From: Actinomycetospora chiangmaiensis DSM 45062
Lineage (GTDB): Bacteria; Actinomycetota; Actinomycetes; Mycobacteriales; Pseudonocardiaceae
Length of the DNA stretch: 64,000 nt
Direction: 5' to 3'
NCBI RefSeq assembly: GCF_000379625.1
Contig: NZ_KB903240.1
Coordinates: 62,195-126,194 of the forward strand
Shown here: piece by piece, positions 63,748-64,000 of the stretch
Layout of the letters: each line of letters starts with the position of its first letter
Position numbering within the stretch: position 1 is the first letter of the stretch
Position numbers and translations under genes: made by a program
Notes under the pieces: model-generated
The model's database searches: none
The model's input: only the letters and a program-made list of their open reading frames with translations
Told to the model about the DNA's origin: nothing

Positions 63748-64000
63748 GTGGTCGGCCGGGGACGGTCCCCCGTTCGACCCGGGGTCGCCCACCGGGGTCG
63801 AGCTCCGCTCCGCTGCGTCTCCCGTGACCCCCTGCGTCGCGATCGCCTCGGCCTTCGCGACGGCGGCCGCGATCTCGGGATCGGTCCGCGTGTCGAACCA
63901 GTCGGCGACGTCCTCGTCGTGGTCGCCGGCCCGCTTCGCCACCGTCTCGTCGTCGACCGGCGAGGGCTGGAACCGGAACACGCCGTCCTCGCCGGGCGCC
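63745..64000 (-). CDS. C-terminal part of an unrecognised protein (cut by window edge)
   Basis: An open leftward frame enters from the right edge and stops at TAG 63745-63747. The visible 85 residues are acidic and hydrophilic: PGEDGVFRFQPSPVDDETVAKRA, then DWFDTRTDPEIAAAVAKAEAIAT, then a Ser/Gly/Pro-rich tail. I do not recognise a family. The frame is open across the edge, so the start may lie outside; an internal GTG at 63981 could also be the start, giving a 78-residue protein. It abuts gltX. Confidence 0.55.
   Translation of the reverse strand, partial: APGEDGVFRFQPSPVDDETVAKRAGDHDEDVADWFDTRTDPEIAAAVAKAEAIATQGVTGDAAERSSTPVGDPGSNGGPSPADH

Overview
The window is a very GC-rich actinobacterial chromosome segment with no plasmid, phage or insertion-sequence signature. 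It carries mshC (mycothiol synthesis), a type VII secretion EccB homologue, a DUF222/HNH '13E12' gene, and gene orders known from Mycobacterium tuberculosis: metH next to PAC2; SCO1664-type protein, DUF3090, phosphatase, uppP; and DUF4350, moxR, DUF58, SpoIIM, RDD. The overall style (GTG/TTG starts, GTGA/ATGA overlaps, probable leaderless transcripts) fits the Pseudonocardiales (Pseudonocardia/Actinomycetospora-like). That placement is inference from gene content, not from a marker gene.

Layout. 1-8 kb: HAD phosphatase (cut by the window edge) and metH, divergent from a PAC2-family gene; an orphan eccB; DUF2237; mshC. 8-12 kb: a Mg-chelatase-like AAA ATPase and its VWA partner, then a 53-residue membrane protein. 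12-19 kb: MFS transporter, metallo-hydrolase, SCO1664 kinase-like protein, DUF3090, histidine phosphatase and uppP, all leftward, then an aldo/keto reductase and DUF5703. 19-22 kb: quinone oxidoreductase, SDR and M20 peptidase, then tRNA-Leu(GAG). 22-29 kb: a protein with four cold-shock domains, a divergent DUF5997/LysR-like pair, membrane proteins, DUF899, a CDF transporter and a crotonase. 29-38 kb: alpha/beta hydrolase, P450, tautomerase, Nudix, LLM oxidoreductase, htpG, ilvA, an AraC regulator and a frameshifted VOC gene. 38-44 kb: MFS, a CopD/CtaG fusion, a small membrane protein and a copper-type P1B ATPase. 43.7-50.7 kb: the RDD/SpoIIM/DUF58/MoxR/DUF4350/DUF4129/membrane-protein locus. 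50.7-64 kb: glycolipid-binding protein, VTT protein, lipoprotein, CrtU-like flavoprotein, two tandem aldehyde dehydrogenases, a TauE exporter, the 13E12 HNH gene under a probable LexA box, two PH-domain membrane proteins, an unusual glutamyl-tRNA synthetase and a partial gene at the right edge. No gene-free stretch exceeds 300 bases.

The most unusual signals are not genes. (1) A 15-base word, TTCCCGACGACGGGT, occurs eight times exactly and about eight more times with one mismatch, on both strands, inside and between genes; this is far above chance and behaves like a highly iterated short sequence. (2) A roughly 35-base repeat (starting GCAAAGCGTCGTTGC) occurs three times. Two copies lie between convergent genes; the third forms a perfect 22-bp hairpin inserted in frame in a membrane-protein gene. 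(3) Long, nearly perfect hairpins without T-tracts sit at most gene 3' ends that lack overlap. (4) Ten start codons have a TANNNT hexamer 6-9 bases upstream, which implies widespread leaderless transcription.
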